Source: Pseudomonas cavernae
GTDB taxonomy: Bacteria; Pseudomonadota; Gammaproteobacteria; Pseudomonadales; Pseudomonadaceae
Length of the DNA stretch: 64,000 nt
Assembly (NCBI RefSeq): GCF_003595175.1
Contig: NZ_CP032419.1
Span: 806,001-870,000, forward strand
Direction of reading: 5' to 3'
Shown: positions 18,018-26,271 of the stretch, piece by piece
Layout of the letters: each line of letters begins with the position of its first letter
Numbering within the stretch: the first letter of the stretch is position 1
Made by a program: the position numbers and the translations under genes
Notes under the pieces: generated by a model
Told to the model about the DNA's origin: nothing
The model's database searches: none
Seen by the model: the letters and a program-made list of their open reading frames with translations, nothing else

Positions 18018-19127
18018 ATGTTGAGTCTGCGCGCCCTGATCGTCGCCTTGATGGTGGCGCTGACAGGGTGCGCCACACCGGATCGCGCCGCCGACCTGGC
18101 CCCGCCGATTGTGATCTCGGCGAGTACCTGGCGGCAGGTCGACAGCGACATAGTCGCCGCGTCGCAAGTCACGACAGGGCAGGCCCAATCCTACGCGCAC
18201 GGCTCCATGCAGAGCTGGATGGACCTCGTCTACCGGCGCACCGATGCCGACTTCATCCCGTGGTTCTCCGGCTACTGGACCCAGAAATGGCTGTCCATGA
18301 AGGTGGCCTGGTACAAGCTGAGCGCAGAGGGAGAGACGGATCCGACCGTGAATCGACTGGCCATCTATCTGCAGGAGCAATATCAGGATCGCGTGCTGGA
18401 ACCGGTCGCCAAGGAGATCGATCCCGACGTGGTCATGGCGCAGGCGACGCAATTCTACGTCCAGCACCTCGGCGCGCGACTCCAGGAAATTCCGCAGCGC
18501 TACGGTGTACCTCCAGATCAATTCGACCAGCGCCTCAAAGACATTCCAGCGATCGCGCTGGCGTCTCCCCCCGCCCACAGTGCTTCGCTCTACCAGATTG
18601 TCCACGCCGATCCGCTCGACAGGCTGCCGGCCTATGCGGCCCTGATTGATCGGATCCGCAATGCCCCCGGTGGTGCGGGAGACTGGTCAGCGGACGCAGG
18701 GATCTCCTCGGTGGCGAAACAGACCAGTGAAAAACTGGTGACCGAGCTCGCCACCAGCGGTGTCGCAAGCGCTGTCTCTGCGGTGCTCCCCCGGGTGGCC
18801 GGCATGTTCATTTCCCTGGGCGTGGCGGGTTTCAGCGCCATCGCGGGCGAGAACGAGCGATCGCAAACGGAAGCGCAATTTCGCCAAAGCCTGAACGCCG
18901 CCTTTGACGAAGAGTGGCTTGAGCTGATGCGCAACCCCGCCACCGGGGTGCTGGCAGGGGTCTATCACCTATCTGGACAAATCGAAGGCAGCCTCGCCGA
19001 CAGCGCGACGCTGCCGCTCAAGTTCGAACCGCTACCGCGAGAAGCTCCCGTGCCGGGCGGGCAACTTCTTAAGGAAGGAAGAAGTGTCTACGGCGGCCCT
19101 ACCGATGGCGGGAACGCGGATCAATAA
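18018..19127 (+). CDS. Uncharacterised lipoprotein
   Basis: A 369-residue protein with a clear lipoprotein signal (MLSLRALIVALMVALTGCATPD, lipobox LTGC). The mature part is alpha-helical, with SYAHGSMQSWMDLVYRRTDADFIPWFSGYWTQKWLSMKVAWYKL and, at ~245-275, a hydrophobic glycine-rich helix (VAGMFISLGVAGFSAIAG) that could cross a membrane. The C-terminus is low-complexity. I do not recognise a catalytic motif and do not assign a function. It lies alone between the Att-like operon and a REP pair. Confidence 0.75.
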   Translation: MLSLRALIVALMVALTGCATPDRAADLAPPIVISASTWRQVDSDIVAASQVTTGQAQSYAHGSMQSWMDLVYRRTDADFIPWFSGYWTQKWLSMKVAWYKLSAEGETDPTVNRLAIYLQEQYQDRVLEPVAKEIDPDVVMAQATQFYVQHLGARLQEIPQRYGVPPDQFDQRLKDIPAIALASPPAHSASLYQIVHADPLDRLPAYAALIDRIRNAPGGAGDWSADAGISSVAKQTSEKLVTELATSGVASAVSAVLPRVAGMFISLGVAGFSAIAGENERSQTEAQFRQSLNAAFDEEWLELMRNPATGVLAGVYHLSGQIEGSLADSATLPLKFEPLPREAPVPGGQLLKEGRSVYGGPTDGGNADQ

Positions 19128-19185
19128 CCCGCACGGCCGCTGGCAGGCATCCCCAGCCCAGTGGGCTGTCAGCCCATGCCGAACC

Positions 19186-19259
19186 TGTAGGCGCGAATTC
19201 ATTCGCGAAAGGCGTGGCAGCGCCTGTATCCCGGGTTCGCGGATAAATCCGCTCCTACG
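19186..19259. repeat. Inverted REP pair
   Basis: Two facing copies of the Pseudomonas REP motif, at 19186-19207 (tgtaggcgcgaattcattcg) and 19238-19259 (complement of cgtaggagcggatttatccg), are about 30 bp apart. Such pairs form BIME-like hairpins between genes and are moved by REP-associated transposases. Confidence 0.75.
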
Positions 19260-19350
19260 AAAAGCACTGAGCCAGGCCACACGCAACTGGGACATAGCCT
19301 GAAAAAGCCGGGGCGATTCAGACTCTAGCTCGCGAGATTGTAAACAGGCT

Positions 19351-19382
19351 CTCAGCCTCAGCCTCAGCCTCAGCCTCAGCCT
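19351..19382. repeat. Hexanucleotide tandem repeat (CTCAGC)5
   Basis: Five perfect tandem copies of CTCAGC plus two bases lie just downstream of the ABC exporter's stop. Perfect short tandem arrays like this vary in copy number by slippage. Here it is non-coding, so an effect on expression is not evident. Confidence 0.85.
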
Positions 19383-19411
19383 GGCGGCGCGCGCCATGAG
19401 CGGCGGCACGC

Positions 19412-21304
19412 TTACCCGGGCTGTTCAGGCCGCGGCGATTCGGCGGCAGGCTCCTGCTGTTGCAGCCGCCACATCTGCGCGTAGCTGCCGCCGGCCGCCA
19501 GCAACTCGCGGTGGCTGCCGCTTTCGATGATGCGGCCGGCGTCCAGCACCAGGATGCGGTCGGCAGCCATCACCGTGGACAGCCGATGGGCGATCACCAA
19601 TGTGGTGCGGCCGACCTGGATGCGCTCGAGCGCGGCCTGGATGGCCTTCTCCGACTTGGAGTCGAGCGCCGAGGTGGCCTCGTCGAAGATCAGGATCGCC
19701 GGGTTCTTCAGCAGGGCGCGGGCGATCGCCACGCGCTGCTTCTCGCCGCCGGACAGCTTGAGGCCGCGCTCGCCGACCTCGGTCTCGTAGCCATCCGGCA
19801 GGCGCAGGATGAACTCGTGGATATGCGCGGCGCGCGCGGCGGCCTCGATCTCCTCGCGGCTGGCCTCGGGGCGGCCGTAGCGGATGTTGTAGTAGATGCT
19901 GTCGTTGAACAGCACGGTGTCCTGCGGAACTATGGCGATGGCGCCGCGCACCGAGGCCTGGGTCAGCTCGCGCAGATCCTGGCCGTCGATGCGGATGTGC
20001 CCGCCGTCGACGTCGTAGAAGCGGTACAGCAGGCGCGCCAGGGTCGACTTGCCCGAGCCCGAATGGCCGACCACCGCCACGGTGCCGCCGGGCGGGATCT
20101 CGAAATCCACCCCATGCAGGATCTCCCGGCGCGGGTCGTAGCCGAAGTGCACGTTGTCGAAGCGCACCCGCGGCCGGCTGGTCACCAGCGGCTTGGCGTC
20201 CGGCGCGTCCTGCACGTCCTGGCGTTGATCGAGCAGGCCGAACAGCCGCTCCATATTGGTCAGCGCCTGTTTCACCTCGCGGTACATCATGCCCAGCACG
20301 AACAGCGGCGCCGACAGTTGCAGCAGGTAGGCGTTGACCAGCACCAGGTCGCCGATGGTCAGCTCGCCGCTCACCACGCCGGCGGCGGCCCGCCACATCA
20401 TGGCCGTGACGCCGAGGGCGACCACTGCGGTCTGGCCGAGATTGAGCAGCGCCAGCGACTTGGTCGCCTTGACCCGGGCGTTCTCCAGGTGGCGCAGATT
20501 CTCGTCGTAGCGCGCCGCCTCGTGCGCCTCGTTGTTGAAGTACTTGACCGTCTCGTAGTTGAGCAGCGAGTCCACCGCGCGTTCGTTGGCGCGAGTATCG
20601 GCCTCCACCGCGGCGCGGTAGAAGCGCGTGCGCCACTCAGTCACGGCCAGGGTCCACAGGCCGTAGGCCAGCAGGGTGCCCAGGGTGATGAAGGCGAAGC
20701 CCCAGTCGTAGGCCCAGACCAGCACCACGGTCACCAGCAGCACCTCGAGCAGGGTCGGCACTATGGTGTAGAGCGTCCAGTCCAGCAGCTCGGAGATCGC
20801 GCTGCCGCCGCGCTCGACGTCGCGGGCCACACCGCCGGTACGGCGGCCGAGGTGGAACTTCAGGCTCAGGCCGTGCAGATGGCGGAACACCTGCAGGGTG
20901 ATCTGCCGCGAGGCGCGCGCCATGACGCGGGCGAACACCACCTGGCGCAGTTCGCTGAACAGGGTGACGCCGATGCGCGAGGCGCCGTAGGCGAGCAGCA
21001 GGCCGACCGGCAGCATCAGCAGGCTGGGCGCGACATTCAGCCCATCGACTATCTGTTTGAGGGCGACCGGGACGTACAGGTTGACCAGCTTGGCGGCGAA
21101 GATCAGCGCCAGCGCCAGCGCGATGCGCCCGGCGTAGGGGCGCAGATAGGGCAGCAACGCGGCGACCACCGCGAAGTCGCCACGGGCGCTGGCCGCGCGT
21201 GCGACCGGCGCGGCGCCGGCTTCCTGGTCCTCGGCGGCGCCGGCTGGCGCATCGTCGGCGGAGCGGGCGGGCTGCGGCGCCGACTTATCGTCGAGCGCAG
21301 TCAT
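19412..21304 (-). CDS. Atm1-type ABC exporter (fused permease-ATPase)
   Basis: A 630-residue half-transporter with six transmembrane helices in residues ~45-340 and a C-terminal nucleotide-binding domain with Walker [23 protein letters not shown], signature LSGGEKQRVAIARALLKNPAILIFDEATSALD, and switch His in VIAHRLSTV. The permease part (FHLGRRTGGVARDVERGGSAISELLDW) is diagnostic of the Atm1/HMT1 heavy-metal group, which exports glutathione-type conjugates. The N-terminal 40 residues are Ala-rich and disordered. It is monocistronic, with no adjacent regulator. The substrate is inferred from the family only. Confidence 0.9.
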   Translation of the reverse strand: MTALDDKSAPQPARSADDAPAGAAEDQEAGAAPVARAASARGDFAVVAALLPYLRPYAGRIALALALIFAAKLVNLYVPVALKQIVDGLNVAPSLLMLPVGLLLAYGASRIGVTLFSELRQVVFARVMARASRQITLQVFRHLHGLSLKFHLGRRTGGVARDVERGGSAISELLDWTLYTIVPTLLEVLLVTVVLVWAYDWGFAFITLGTLLAYGLWTLAVTEWRTRFYRAAVEADTRANERAVDSLLNYETVKYFNNEAHEAARYDENLRHLENARVKATKSLALLNLGQTAVVALGVTAMMWRAAAGVVSGELTIGDLVLVNAYLLQLSAPLFVLGMMYREVKQALTNMERLFGLLDQRQDVQDAPDAKPLVTSRPRVRFDNVHFGYDPRREILHGVDFEIPPGGTVAVVGHSGSGKSTLARLLYRFYDVDGGHIRIDGQDLRELTQASVRGAIAIVPQDTVLFNDSIYYNIRYGRPEASREEIEAAARAAHIHEFILRLPDGYETEVGERGLKLSGGEKQRVAIARALLKNPAILIFDEATSALDSKSEKAIQAALERIQVGRTTLVIAHRLSTVMAADRILVLDAGRIIESGSHRELLAAGGSYAQMWRLQQQEPAAESPRPEQPG

Positions 21305-21554
21305 CTGGCCACCTGTCCAGTTGGGCGAGCACGGAGCGGATACGCTAGAGCACCTGGCCGGCCGCTTTGTGCCTGGTAGCGCGCCCCGGCGATGGGCTCT
21401 GCGCTAAACCTCGACGTATTCATCGTTGCTCTCTGTTGGGAAAGGCACCCTTGAACGAGATCGGCCAGATGCAGCCGTATAAGCCCGTTCTATACCGAGG
21501 CTAGCCGAAGATGGTGCTGGCGGGGTTGCTGGGGCGACCGTCGTCCATGACTAG

Positions 21555-21816
21555 GGTCTGTTGACGTTTCGTCACGGCCGCGACGGAGCCTGTTTTTGCG
21601 CGGGGCTAGGCGCGAGACGCAAAGTTTGGTCGTTCCCAATGAGCGTCGAGCAACGACGCGCCGCGCAAAAACAGGCCCGTCCCTGCGGGTTGCGCGGCAA
21701 ATGGCGCCATGCGTCGTTGCGGGACTTGGCAAGGGAACGACCATTCCCTGCGTCCCGCGCCTAGCCTGGCGCCATTTGGCGCGGCAACGCGGTTCGCGAC
21801 GAAACGTCAACAGACC
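21555..21816. mobile_element. 262-bp inverted-repeat element
   Basis: Perfect 19-bp terminal repeats (ggtctgttgacgtttcgtc and its complement) are bounded on both sides by CTAG (21551-21554 and 21817-21820), again a 4-bp duplication. The inside is GC-rich with sub-repeats around GCGCGGGGCTAGGCGCGAGAC and no transposase gene. It fills most of the 530-bp space between the ABC exporter and the cupin gene. Confidence 0.72.
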
Positions 21817-21836
21817 CTAGTGTGTCCAGAAAATTT

Positions 21837-22196
21837 CTAATTCTGTTCGAACATTACATAGACCTTGCGGCAGTTTTCTAGGACCTCCCAGATGCCGGAA
21901 AACCCTGCCGGAATGACAAATCGATCACCGGCGTGAACGACTTTCACATGGCCGCTGCCGTCATAAATCAAGGCGGAGCCGCTGAGTATTTCGCAGTATT
22001 CGTGCTCGGAGTAGGACACTTTCCAGCGCCCGGCTCCGCTCTCCCATACCCCCGCATTGAACTGTCCGCAGCTGCTGGCGTAATGGTTTTGAATGGTCTG
22101 TTTGGGGCTGCCGCTAAGCAGCCTTTCGGGCTTGGGCTGGCAAGGTTCGGCAGCGGTTTGTTGTTGGGAGAAGTCGATGATGCGGGTTACGGACAT
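21837..22196 (-). CDS. Small cupin-domain protein
   Basis: A 119-residue single-domain cupin. It shows the two motif regions around GVWESGAGRWKVSYSEHEYCEILSGSALIYDGSG and VVHAGDRFVIPAGFSGIWEV, close to the DUF861/EutQ-like group. Such cupins often sit with gamma-glutamylputrescine genes, as here, where puuC-puuD-puuB-puuA lie upstream on the same strand. The 140-bp miniature element separates it from puuC. The reaction is unknown; a sugar- or amine-binding or isomerase role is possible. Confidence 0.82.
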   Translation of the reverse strand: MSVTRIIDFSQQQTAAEPCQPKPERLLSGSPKQTIQNHYASSCGQFNAGVWESGAGRWKVSYSEHEYCEILSGSALIYDGSGHVKVVHAGDRFVIPAGFSGIWEVLENCRKVYVMFEQN

Positions 22197-22221
22197 GGCG
22201 TTTCTCTGGGTTGTCGGTTAG

Positions 22222-22361
22222 CGGCTGTTGAAAAAAACGTAGGCGAGGCAGCCGAGACAAGGCAAAAACGGCCGAAAAAGCGCAGTTTACGTGCGGTAAA
22301 TGAGCATTTTGAGGCCGTTTTTAACGCCGTATCGGCAACGCAGGTAGTTTTTCAACAGCCG
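22222..22361. mobile_element. 140-bp miniature inverted-repeat element, copy 2
   Basis: An inverted copy of the element at 132-271, the same 140-bp length and about 90% alike by eye, with 14-bp terminal repeats cggctgttgaaaaa / tttttcaacagccg. The left flank is TTAG, as at copy 1; the right flank is G-TCAG, a probable mutated duplication. It separates puuC from the cupin gene and may affect read-through. Confidence 0.72.
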
Positions 22362-22443
22362 GTCAGCGGGCGTGCCCCGGGGCGGCACGCCGATTCAACT
22401 GGTTGCGATTGTTCCGAGGCTTCGAGCGTGACGGGTGCGGGCG

Positions 22444-23934
22444 TCAGAGCTTGATCCAGGTGGCCTTCAGTTCGGTGTACTTGTCGAACGCATGCAGCGA
22501 CTTGTCGCGGCCGTTGCCCGACTGCTTGAAGCCGCCGAACGGCGCGGTCATGTCGCCGCCGTCGTACTGGTTGATCCACACGCTGCCGGCGCGCAGCGCC
22601 TTGGCGGTCAGGTGGGCCTTGGACAGGTTGCTGGTCCACACCGCCGCGGCCAGGCCGAAGGGGCTGTCGTTGGCGATGCGCACGGCTTCCTCGGCGTCCT
22701 CGAAGGTGATCACCGACAGCACCGGGCCGAAGATTTCCTCGCGGGCGATGCGCATGGCGTTGCTGACGCCGTCGAAGATGGTCGGCTCGACATACACGCC
22801 GCCGGTCTCCTCCAGGGTGCGCCTGCCGCCGGCCACCAGCTTGGCGCCATCGGCGTGGCCGGCCTCGATGTAGGACAGCACGGTGTTCAGCTGCTGGCTG
22901 TCGACCAGCGCGCCGACGTTGGTTTGCGGGTCCAGCGGATTGCCCGGCTTCCAGCCCTTCAGCGCCTCGATCACCATGGGCAGGAACTGCGCCTTGATCG
23001 AGCGCTCGACCAGCAGGCGCGAACCGGCGGTGCACACCTCGCCCTGGTTGAAGGCGATGGCGCTGGCGGCGGCCTCGGCGGCGGCTTTCAGGTCCGGGGC
23101 GTCGGCGAACACGATGTTTGGGCTCTTGCCGCCGGCTTCCAGCCACACGCGCTTCATGTTCGACTCGCCGGCGTAGACCATCAGCTGTTTGGCGATCTTG
23201 GTCGAGCCGGTGAACACCAGGCAGTCGACGTCCATGTGCAGCGCCAGCGCCTTGCCGACGGTGTGGCCGTAGCCGGGCAGGACGTTGAACACGCCCTTGG
23301 GAATCCCGGCCTCGGTGGCCAGCTGGGCGATGCGGATGGCGGTCAGCGGCGATTTTTCCGACGGCTTGAGGATCACCGAGTTGCCGCTGGCCAGCGCCGG
23401 ACCGAGCTTCCAGCAGCTCATCAGCAGCGGGAAGTTCCACGGCACGATGGCGGCGACCACGCCGATCGCCTCGCGGGTCACCAAGCCCAGCTCGTCGTGC
23501 GGAGTGGCGGCCACTTCGTCGTAGATCTTGTCGATCGCCTCGCCGCTCCAGCGGATGGCGCGGGCGGCGCCGGGCACATCGACACTCAAAGCGTCAGCAA
23601 TGGGTTTGCCCATGTCCAGGGTTTCCAGCAGGGCCAGTTCCTCGCCGTGCTGCTCGATCAGCTCGGCGAAGCGGATCATCACGGCCTTGCGCTTGACCGG
23701 CGCCAGGCGTGACCAGACGCCGGATTCGAAGGTCTTGCGCGCATCCTGCACCGCCAGTTCGGCGTCGGCGAGGTCGCAGCTGGCCACCAGGCCGAGCCGG
23801 CAGCCGTCGACCGGACTGATGCACTCGAAGGTGGCGCCGGACACCGCCGCGCGATAGGCGCCGTGAATAAAGGCGCGGCCTTCGATGGTTAGGGCCTGGG
23901 CTTTGGCTTGCCAGTCGGCGAGGGAAAGGGTCAT
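22444..23934 (-). CDS. puuC: Gamma-glutamyl-gamma-aminobutyraldehyde dehydrogenase
   Basis: A 496-residue NAD(P)-dependent aldehyde dehydrogenase. It has the cofactor loop FTGSTKIAKQLM, the general base Glu in LEAGGKSPNIVF and the catalytic Cys in FNQGEVCTAGSRLLV. The C-terminal QYDGGDMTAPFGGFKQSGNGRDKSLHAFDKYTELKATWI is characteristic of PuuC/KauB enzymes. It oxidises the gamma-glutamylated aldehyde made by PuuB in putrescine breakdown. ATG 23934 gives the family's normal N-terminus. It follows puuD by 25 bp in a puuA-puuB-puuD-puuC order. Confidence 0.92.
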   Translation of the reverse strand: MTLSLADWQAKAQALTIEGRAFIHGAYRAAVSGATFECISPVDGCRLGLVASCDLADAELAVQDARKTFESGVWSRLAPVKRKAVMIRFAELIEQHGEELALLETLDMGKPIADALSVDVPGAARAIRWSGEAIDKIYDEVAATPHDELGLVTREAIGVVAAIVPWNFPLLMSCWKLGPALASGNSVILKPSEKSPLTAIRIAQLATEAGIPKGVFNVLPGYGHTVGKALALHMDVDCLVFTGSTKIAKQLMVYAGESNMKRVWLEAGGKSPNIVFADAPDLKAAAEAAASAIAFNQGEVCTAGSRLLVERSIKAQFLPMVIEALKGWKPGNPLDPQTNVGALVDSQQLNTVLSYIEAGHADGAKLVAGGRRTLEETGGVYVEPTIFDGVSNAMRIAREEIFGPVLSVITFEDAEEAVRIANDSPFGLAAAVWTSNLSKAHLTAKALRAGSVWINQYDGGDMTAPFGGFKQSGNGRDKSLHAFDKYTELKATWIKL

Positions 23935-23959
23935 GTACTTGCTCCGGTAATGGGCTGGG

Positions 23960-24718
23960 TTAGGCGCAACGCTGCGCGGCGCGCTGGCGGCAGGCGGCGC
24001 CGAAGGCCTGGAAAATCGCCAGGTAGTCGGGGTGGTTGCGCACCTGCCACTCGGGGTGGAATTGCACGCCGAGGGCGAAGGCCTGAGCATCGATCACCGA
24101 CACGGCTTCGATCAGCCCGTCCGGGGCCAGAGCCTCGACGCGCAGGCCCTCGGCCAGGCGGTCGATGCCCTGGCCATGGATCGAGTTGACCTGTATCTGG
24201 GCGGCCAGGCCCATGGCCTCGAGCAGGCCGCCGGGCTGCACCAGCAGCGCCTGGCGTGCGGCGTACTGCACCTCCAGCGGCTGCTCGGCGGGCTCGCGGT
24301 GATCGGCATAGCGGCCGACCTCGTGCACGCACTGGTGCAGGCTGCCGCCCAGCGCCACGTTGAGTTCCTGGAAGCCGCGGCAGATCGCCAACAGCGGCAC
24401 ACCGGCGCGCAGCGCCGCCTCGATCAGCGGCAGGTTGCTGGCGTCGCGGGCCGGGTCGTGCAGGGTGCCGGGGGCACTGGGCCGGCCCTGGTAATGCTGG
24501 GGTTCGACATTCGACGGCGAGCCGGTGAGCAGCAGGCCGTCGACGCTAGCGAGCAGGGTCGGAATGTCGATCAGCTCGGCCAGGGCCGGCACCACCAGCG
24601 GCAGGGCGCCGGCGCCCTGGACCACGGCCCTGACGTACTTGTCGCCGACGATATGGAAGGGGTGCAGGCCCAGCTGTTTGCTGCAGGCGCTGACCGCCAC
24701 GATGGGGACGCAGGACAT
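23960..24718 (-). CDS. puuD: Gamma-glutamyl-gamma-aminobutyrate hydrolase
   Basis: A 252-residue class-I glutamine-amidotransferase-type hydrolase with nucleophile Cys113 in LLAICRGFQELNVALGGSL and the catalytic His-Glu in LGVQFHPEW. The opening VPIVAVSACSKQLGLHPFHIVGDKYVRAV is typical of PuuD. It releases GABA and glutamate from gamma-glutamyl-GABA, the last step of the glutamylated putrescine route. It lies between puuB and puuC on the same strand. A GTAGGGTGG repeat separates it from puuB. Confidence 0.92.
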   Translation of the reverse strand: MSCVPIVAVSACSKQLGLHPFHIVGDKYVRAVVQGAGALPLVVPALAELIDIPTLLASVDGLLLTGSPSNVEPQHYQGRPSAPGTLHDPARDASNLPLIEAALRAGVPLLAICRGFQELNVALGGSLHQCVHEVGRYADHREPAEQPLEVQYAARQALLVQPGGLLEAMGLAAQIQVNSIHGQGIDRLAEGLRVEALAPDGLIEAVSVIDAQAFALGVQFHPEWQVRNHPDYLAIFQAFGAACRQRAAQRCA

Positions 24719-24772
24719 CGTTTACCTCATGCGGGTTGCCGGGCCTGCTCGGCCCGGCGTGGCTGTGTAGCC

Positions 24773-24842
24773 CGTAGGGTGGAGGTCGCTTTGCACATCC
24801 ACCGGCTCTGGTGGAAAACGCTGCGCGGTTTTCCACCCTACG
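24773..24842. repeat. GTAGGGTGGA palindromic repeat, copy 1
   Basis: The ends cgtagggtgga (24773-24783) and tccaccctacg (24832-24842) are exact inverted repeats enclosing gtggaaaacg...cgcggttttccac. It lies between puuB and puuD. The same family occurs at 26192-26269. Transcribed RNA would form a long hairpin that could attenuate or stabilise the operon message. Confidence 0.75.
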
Positions 24843-24857
24843 GCGATCGGTCAGTGC

Positions 24858-26171
24858 TCAGCGCAGCTTTTCGAGCAGCTGGTAGTACCACATGCCGGCC
24901 GCCAGCATCGGGTTGCCGAAGATGTCGCCCAGCGGCACCTTGATGTGCTTGCAGGCGGCGAAGGTATCGAAGCGGGCGAGGCTGCCGGTGATCGCCTCGG
25001 CCATGATCTCGCCCATGATGTGGCTGGTGGCCACGCCGTGCCCCGAATAGCCCTGGCAGTACCAGACGTGGTCCGACAGCTTGCCGAGCTGGGGGATGCG
25101 GTTCATCACTATGCCCATGGCGCAGCTCCACTGGAACTCGATGTCCACGCCCTTGAGCTGCGGGAAGGTGCGTTCGATGCAGGGGCGCAGTTCGGCGGCG
25201 ATGTCCCGTGAGTCGCGCCCGGAATAGTTGGCGCCGCCGCCGAACAGCAGGCGGCCGTCGGCGGTCATGCGGTAGTAGTCGAGGACGAAACGGCAGTCGT
25301 AGACGGCCAGGTCCTGCGGGTTGAGCTGCTTGGCCAGGTCGCCCAGCGGCGCGGTGGTGACGATGCCGCCCATGGCCGGGAAGATCAGGCCCTTGAGCTG
25401 GCGCGCTTCGAGCTTGTGGTAGACGTCGCCGGCCAGCAGCACTTGCCTGGCGTTGATCCGGCCCTGCGCGGTGATCACCGCCGGGCGCGGCCCGTGGACG
25501 ATGTCCAGCACCTCGGAGTGTTCGAAGATCAGTGCGCCCAGGCTTTCTGCCGCGCGCGCCTCGCCGATGCACAGGTTGAGCGGGTGCAGGTGCAGGTTGC
25601 GGGTGTTCTTCAGCGCGCCCAGGTACTGGTCGCTGGCCAGGTGGGCGCGGACCCCGGCGCGGTCGAGCAGGCTCACGCTGTCGCCCAGGCCGCGGCGCTG
25701 GGCCTCGTCATGGAAGCTGCGCAGCTCGTGCAGATGGGCGGGCTTCATCGCCGCGTGCAGATGGCCGTGCTTGAGGTCGCAGGCGATGCCGTACTTGGCG
25801 ACTCGCGACTCGATGATTTCCTGGCCGCGCCAGCGCAGGCGCCAGATGAAGTCGTCCACCTCCGCGCCGAGCGACTTGCGCATCTGTTTGCGCATCGCCT
25901 CGTCGCCGGACAGGCTGCTGGTGACCTGGCCGCCGTTGCGGCCGCTGGCGCCCCAGCCGATCTTGTGGGTCTCGATCAGGGCGACCTTGAGGCCGCGCTC
26001 GGCCAGTTCCACGGCACTGGCCACGCCGGTGAAACCGCCACCGATGATGGCGACGTCGACGCTGACTTCACCCTGCAGGGCGGGGTAGTCGGTCTCATGC
26101 TTGAGGGTCGCGCTGTAGTAGGACGGCGCCCGCTCGGCGGCGGGGATGACGGGGTTCAGTGCAGCAGTCAT
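24858..26171 (-). CDS. puuB: Gamma-glutamylputrescine oxidase
   Basis: A 437-residue FAD oxidase of the DAO family. It has dinucleotide motif VDVAIIGGGFTGVASAVELAERGLKVALIE (~38-70), then GWGASGRNGGQVTSSLSGDEAM, the PuuB-type covalent or near-covalent flavin region, and closing segment CQGYSGHGVATSHIMGEIMAEAI. It oxidises gamma-glutamylputrescine to the aldehyde used by PuuC. It sits between puuA and puuD with repeat units on either side. A second related oxidase is at 1672-2973. Confidence 0.92.
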   Translation of the reverse strand: MTAALNPVIPAAERAPSYYSATLKHETDYPALQGEVSVDVAIIGGGFTGVASAVELAERGLKVALIETHKIGWGASGRNGGQVTSSLSGDEAMRKQMRKSLGAEVDDFIWRLRWRGQEIIESRVAKYGIACDLKHGHLHAAMKPAHLHELRSFHDEAQRRGLGDSVSLLDRAGVRAHLASDQYLGALKNTRNLHLHPLNLCIGEARAAESLGALIFEHSEVLDIVHGPRPAVITAQGRINARQVLLAGDVYHKLEARQLKGLIFPAMGGIVTTAPLGDLAKQLNPQDLAVYDCRFVLDYYRMTADGRLLFGGGANYSGRDSRDIAAELRPCIERTFPQLKGVDIEFQWSCAMGIVMNRIPQLGKLSDHVWYCQGYSGHGVATSHIMGEIMAEAITGSLARFDTFAACKHIKVPLGDIFGNPMLAAGMWYYQLLEKLR

Positions 26172-26191
26172 AGCGGCTGTTCCTCTATACC

Positions 26192-26269
26192 TAGGGTGGA
26201 AAACCGCGAAGCGTTTTCCACCGAAAATCAGGCGAATCGGTGGACAAGCAGAGCGTTGTCCACCCTACG
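26192..26269. repeat. GTAGGGTGGA palindromic repeat, copy 2
   Basis: It lies between puuA and puuB: tagggtggaaaaccgcgaag...gttttccaccg and cggtggacaa...ttgtccaccctacg. It is two nested hairpins of the same family as copy 1. Its place between co-transcribed genes suggests an RNA structure in the message. Confidence 0.75.
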
Positions 26270-26271
26270 AA

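Noticed and set aside
19460..21379. A 639-codon plus-strand frame opposite the Atm1-type exporter
   Set aside because: Antisense shadow of an unmistakable ABC exporter; the composition (His, Gln, Val) is the usual antisense pattern of GC-rich genes.
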